Shown piece by piece: positions 62,954 through 64,000 of a DNA stretch of 64,000 bases; position 1 is the first letter of the stretch, and every line of letters begins with the position of its first letter. This DNA comes from Methylobacillus methanolivorans. GTDB taxonomy: Bacteria > Pseudomonadota > Gammaproteobacteria > Burkholderiales > Methylophilaceae. The DNA lies in NCBI RefSeq assembly GCF_020531845.1, contig NZ_JAJAVF010000002.1, forward strand, positions 84,436 through 148,435. The letters are read 5' to 3'. The translations under genes were made by a program, and so were the position numbers. The notes beneath the pieces are model-generated. The model was not told the origin of the DNA, ran no database searches, and worked only from the letters and a program-made list of their open reading frames with translations.

Positions 62954-63760
62954 ATGCGACTATGGTTGATTGTCATATGCTTGTATTGCCAGCCAATTTG
63001 GGCTGCGGGCTTGGATTTCAAGATGATTACCTTGCAGCATCGCTTTCCGCAGGACATCCTGCCTGCAGTGCAACAACTGGTAGGTTCTGAAGGATCAGTG
63101 ACGGCAATAGACCATCACTTGGTTGTCCGAGCTAGCACCGAAAAAATGGAGATGGTTGAGGCCTTGGTGGAGCGGTTGGATACTGTTCAGCGTAATGTGC
63201 GGATCACTGTTCGTCATGATGAGTCTTTGGAGCAGCTTGAGCGCTCAATAGGTGTAGATGGTAGTGTGCGTCATGGAAGTGCTGAAATTGGTGTGAATGA
63301 TGCTCATGGTCGACGCGAAGGTTTGCGCTTCGATGTGGACGATAATTTGGCGGCAAGTGAGCGCCGTGGAGAGCAATTCCTCACTGTGCTGGATGGTGAG
63401 CGCGCTTTCATCCAAGTAGGGCAGGTTGTGCCTTTTACTCAACAATGGATATTCTTAACAGCACAATATGCCAATGTGCAACAGACAACAGAGTTTTATG
63501 AGGTTACCACTGGGTTTGCCGTTAGGCCGAGATACATTGGGAATGACGTGGAGGTGGAAATTACCCCCCGTATTGCAAGGCTCAATACCTCTGGGGTGAT
63601 TGATTTTGAACAGTTATCGACTACTGTGCGTACGCCACGTGGGCAATGGCTTGATATCGGTGGTGTCATGCAGGCGCGTGATGAAGTGAGTCGTGCAATC
63701 CTTTCGCAAAACCAATATGGCGAAGGAAAGAACAGTCGTTTGCAAATCAAGGTGGATTAA
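62954..63760 (+). CDS. Small exported secretin-like protein (short N-domain plus partial secretin region)
   Basis: A 268-residue protein with a signal peptide (MRLWLIVICLYCQPIWAAG). Residues about 20-75 resemble a secretin short N-domain (MITLQHRFPQDILPAVQQLVGSEGSVTAIDHHLVVRASTEKMEMVEALVERLD), the ring-forming domain of GspD/PilQ/NolW-type proteins. The C-terminal part (FIQVGQVVPF, FAVRPRYIGNDVEVEITPRIARL, WLDIGGVM) resembles the end of a secretin beta-domain, but the length is far below a normal secretin and the multimerisation region seems abbreviated. GAAAGGGAGTAAAAGA precedes the ATG. It might be a mini-secretin, a pilotin-like partner or a decoy; no function is claimed. Confidence 0.7.
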   Translation: MRLWLIVICLYCQPIWAAGLDFKMITLQHRFPQDILPAVQQLVGSEGSVTAIDHHLVVRASTEKMEMVEALVERLDTVQRNVRITVRHDESLEQLERSIGVDGSVRHGSAEIGVNDAHGRREGLRFDVDDNLAASERRGEQFLTVLDGERAFIQVGQVVPFTQQWIFLTAQYANVQQTTEFYEVTTGFAVRPRYIGNDVEVEITPRIARLNTSGVIDFEQLSTTVRTPRGQWLDIGGVMQARDEVSRAILSQNQYGEGKNSRLQIKVD

Positions 63761-63946
63761 AAGATTTACTGCCTGTTTTTTTGTTCAAAAAATAGCAAAA
63801 GTTTGTGCTAAATAAGGCTGGGAGCCAAAAAACAGTGGTATTTTTTATCGGAAATGGTAGAATTTTTGGCACTCGGTTGGTTTAAAGGCTTACCGTAACT
63901 GGTTTTAAAAAATTTATTGTCTACACTACATCTTAAGGGATAAAAA

Positions 63947-64000
63947 ATGACACGTTCCGCTCTGCTTGCCGCTCTGCTCGCACTTGCTTTGACTGCTTGC
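63947..64000 (+). CDS. Start of a lipoprotein gene, cut by the window end
   Basis: ATG 63947 has AAGGGA upstream (63935-63940) and opens MTRSALLAALLALALTAC, a complete lipoprotein signal with lipobox LTAC whose cysteine is codon 18, the last in the window. The rest is outside. It would be exported and lipidated. Nothing can be said about the mature protein. Confidence 0.65.
   Translation, partial: MTRSALLAALLALALTAC

Overview
The window looks like a chromosomal segment of a motile, exopolysaccharide-producing betaproteobacterium, most plausibly a methylotroph of the Methylophilaceae (Methylobacillus/Methylophilus type). This rests on the ribosomal/tRNA-synthetase block, the flagellar gene order, the PEP-CTERM proteins and the general protein style. 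The family-level placement is an inference, not a demonstrated identity.

Layout. (1) 1-12.8 kb is an envelope-polysaccharide region. It holds a truncated Core-2/I-branching-like glycosyltransferase, a polysaccharide pyruvyl transferase, an FrhB-like iron-sulfur protein, two GT4-type glycosyltransferases and a secreted DUF4124 protein with a 5x15-bp tandem repeat. A 491-bp fossil IS3 element with recognisable inverted repeats follows. The opposite strand then carries an rfbBACD dTDP-rhamnose operon plus a hexapeptide acyltransferase, and galE follows on the plus strand. The first ~5.4 kb and the acyltransferase are visibly AT-richer than the rest. (2) 12.9-15.1 kb holds two small PEP-CTERM-type proteins behind a sigma-54-like promoter, and a TIGR03790-family protein. 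(3) 15.1-22.8 kb is the conserved thrS-infC-rpmI-rplT-pheS-pheT-ihfA-merR block, with infC starting at ATA, followed by tRNA-Pro(GGG). (4) 23.2-27.3 kb is an uncharacterised three-gene unit: an OmpA/glycine-zipper lipoprotein, a five-TM coiled-coil protein and a secreted VWA-like protein. It is the best candidate here for an undescribed system. (5) 27.4-32.5 kb carries an ExaC-type aldehyde dehydrogenase with its DUF779 partner, PnuC plus a NadR-like kinase, and a divergent MerR regulator/MFS exporter pair. (6) 32.7-41.5 kb is a minus-strand uptake region: a TPP-riboswitch-controlled TonB-dependent receptor, a SulP permease, and a TonB receptor/solute-binding protein/di-heme oxidoreductase operon whose last gene is interrupted by an in-frame amber codon. 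(7) 41.7-43.9 kb encodes a cytoplasmic PAS histidine kinase and a NarL-type response regulator.

(8) 44.1-62.6 kb is a large flagellar cluster: fliC (sigma-28 promoters), flaG, fliD, fliS, fliT, a FliK-like protein, an FlhB C-terminal paralogue, fliE (inverted), fliFGHIJK and fliLMNOPQR. It closes with a degenerate EAL-HDOD protein and a 50-bp perfect palindrome that acts as a terminator. (9) 62.9-64 kb has a small secretin-like exported protein and the first 18 codons of a lipoprotein cut by the window end.

No CRISPR array, rRNA, intact insertion sequence or prophage was seen. All functional calls come from reading motifs and gene context; no database search was possible.
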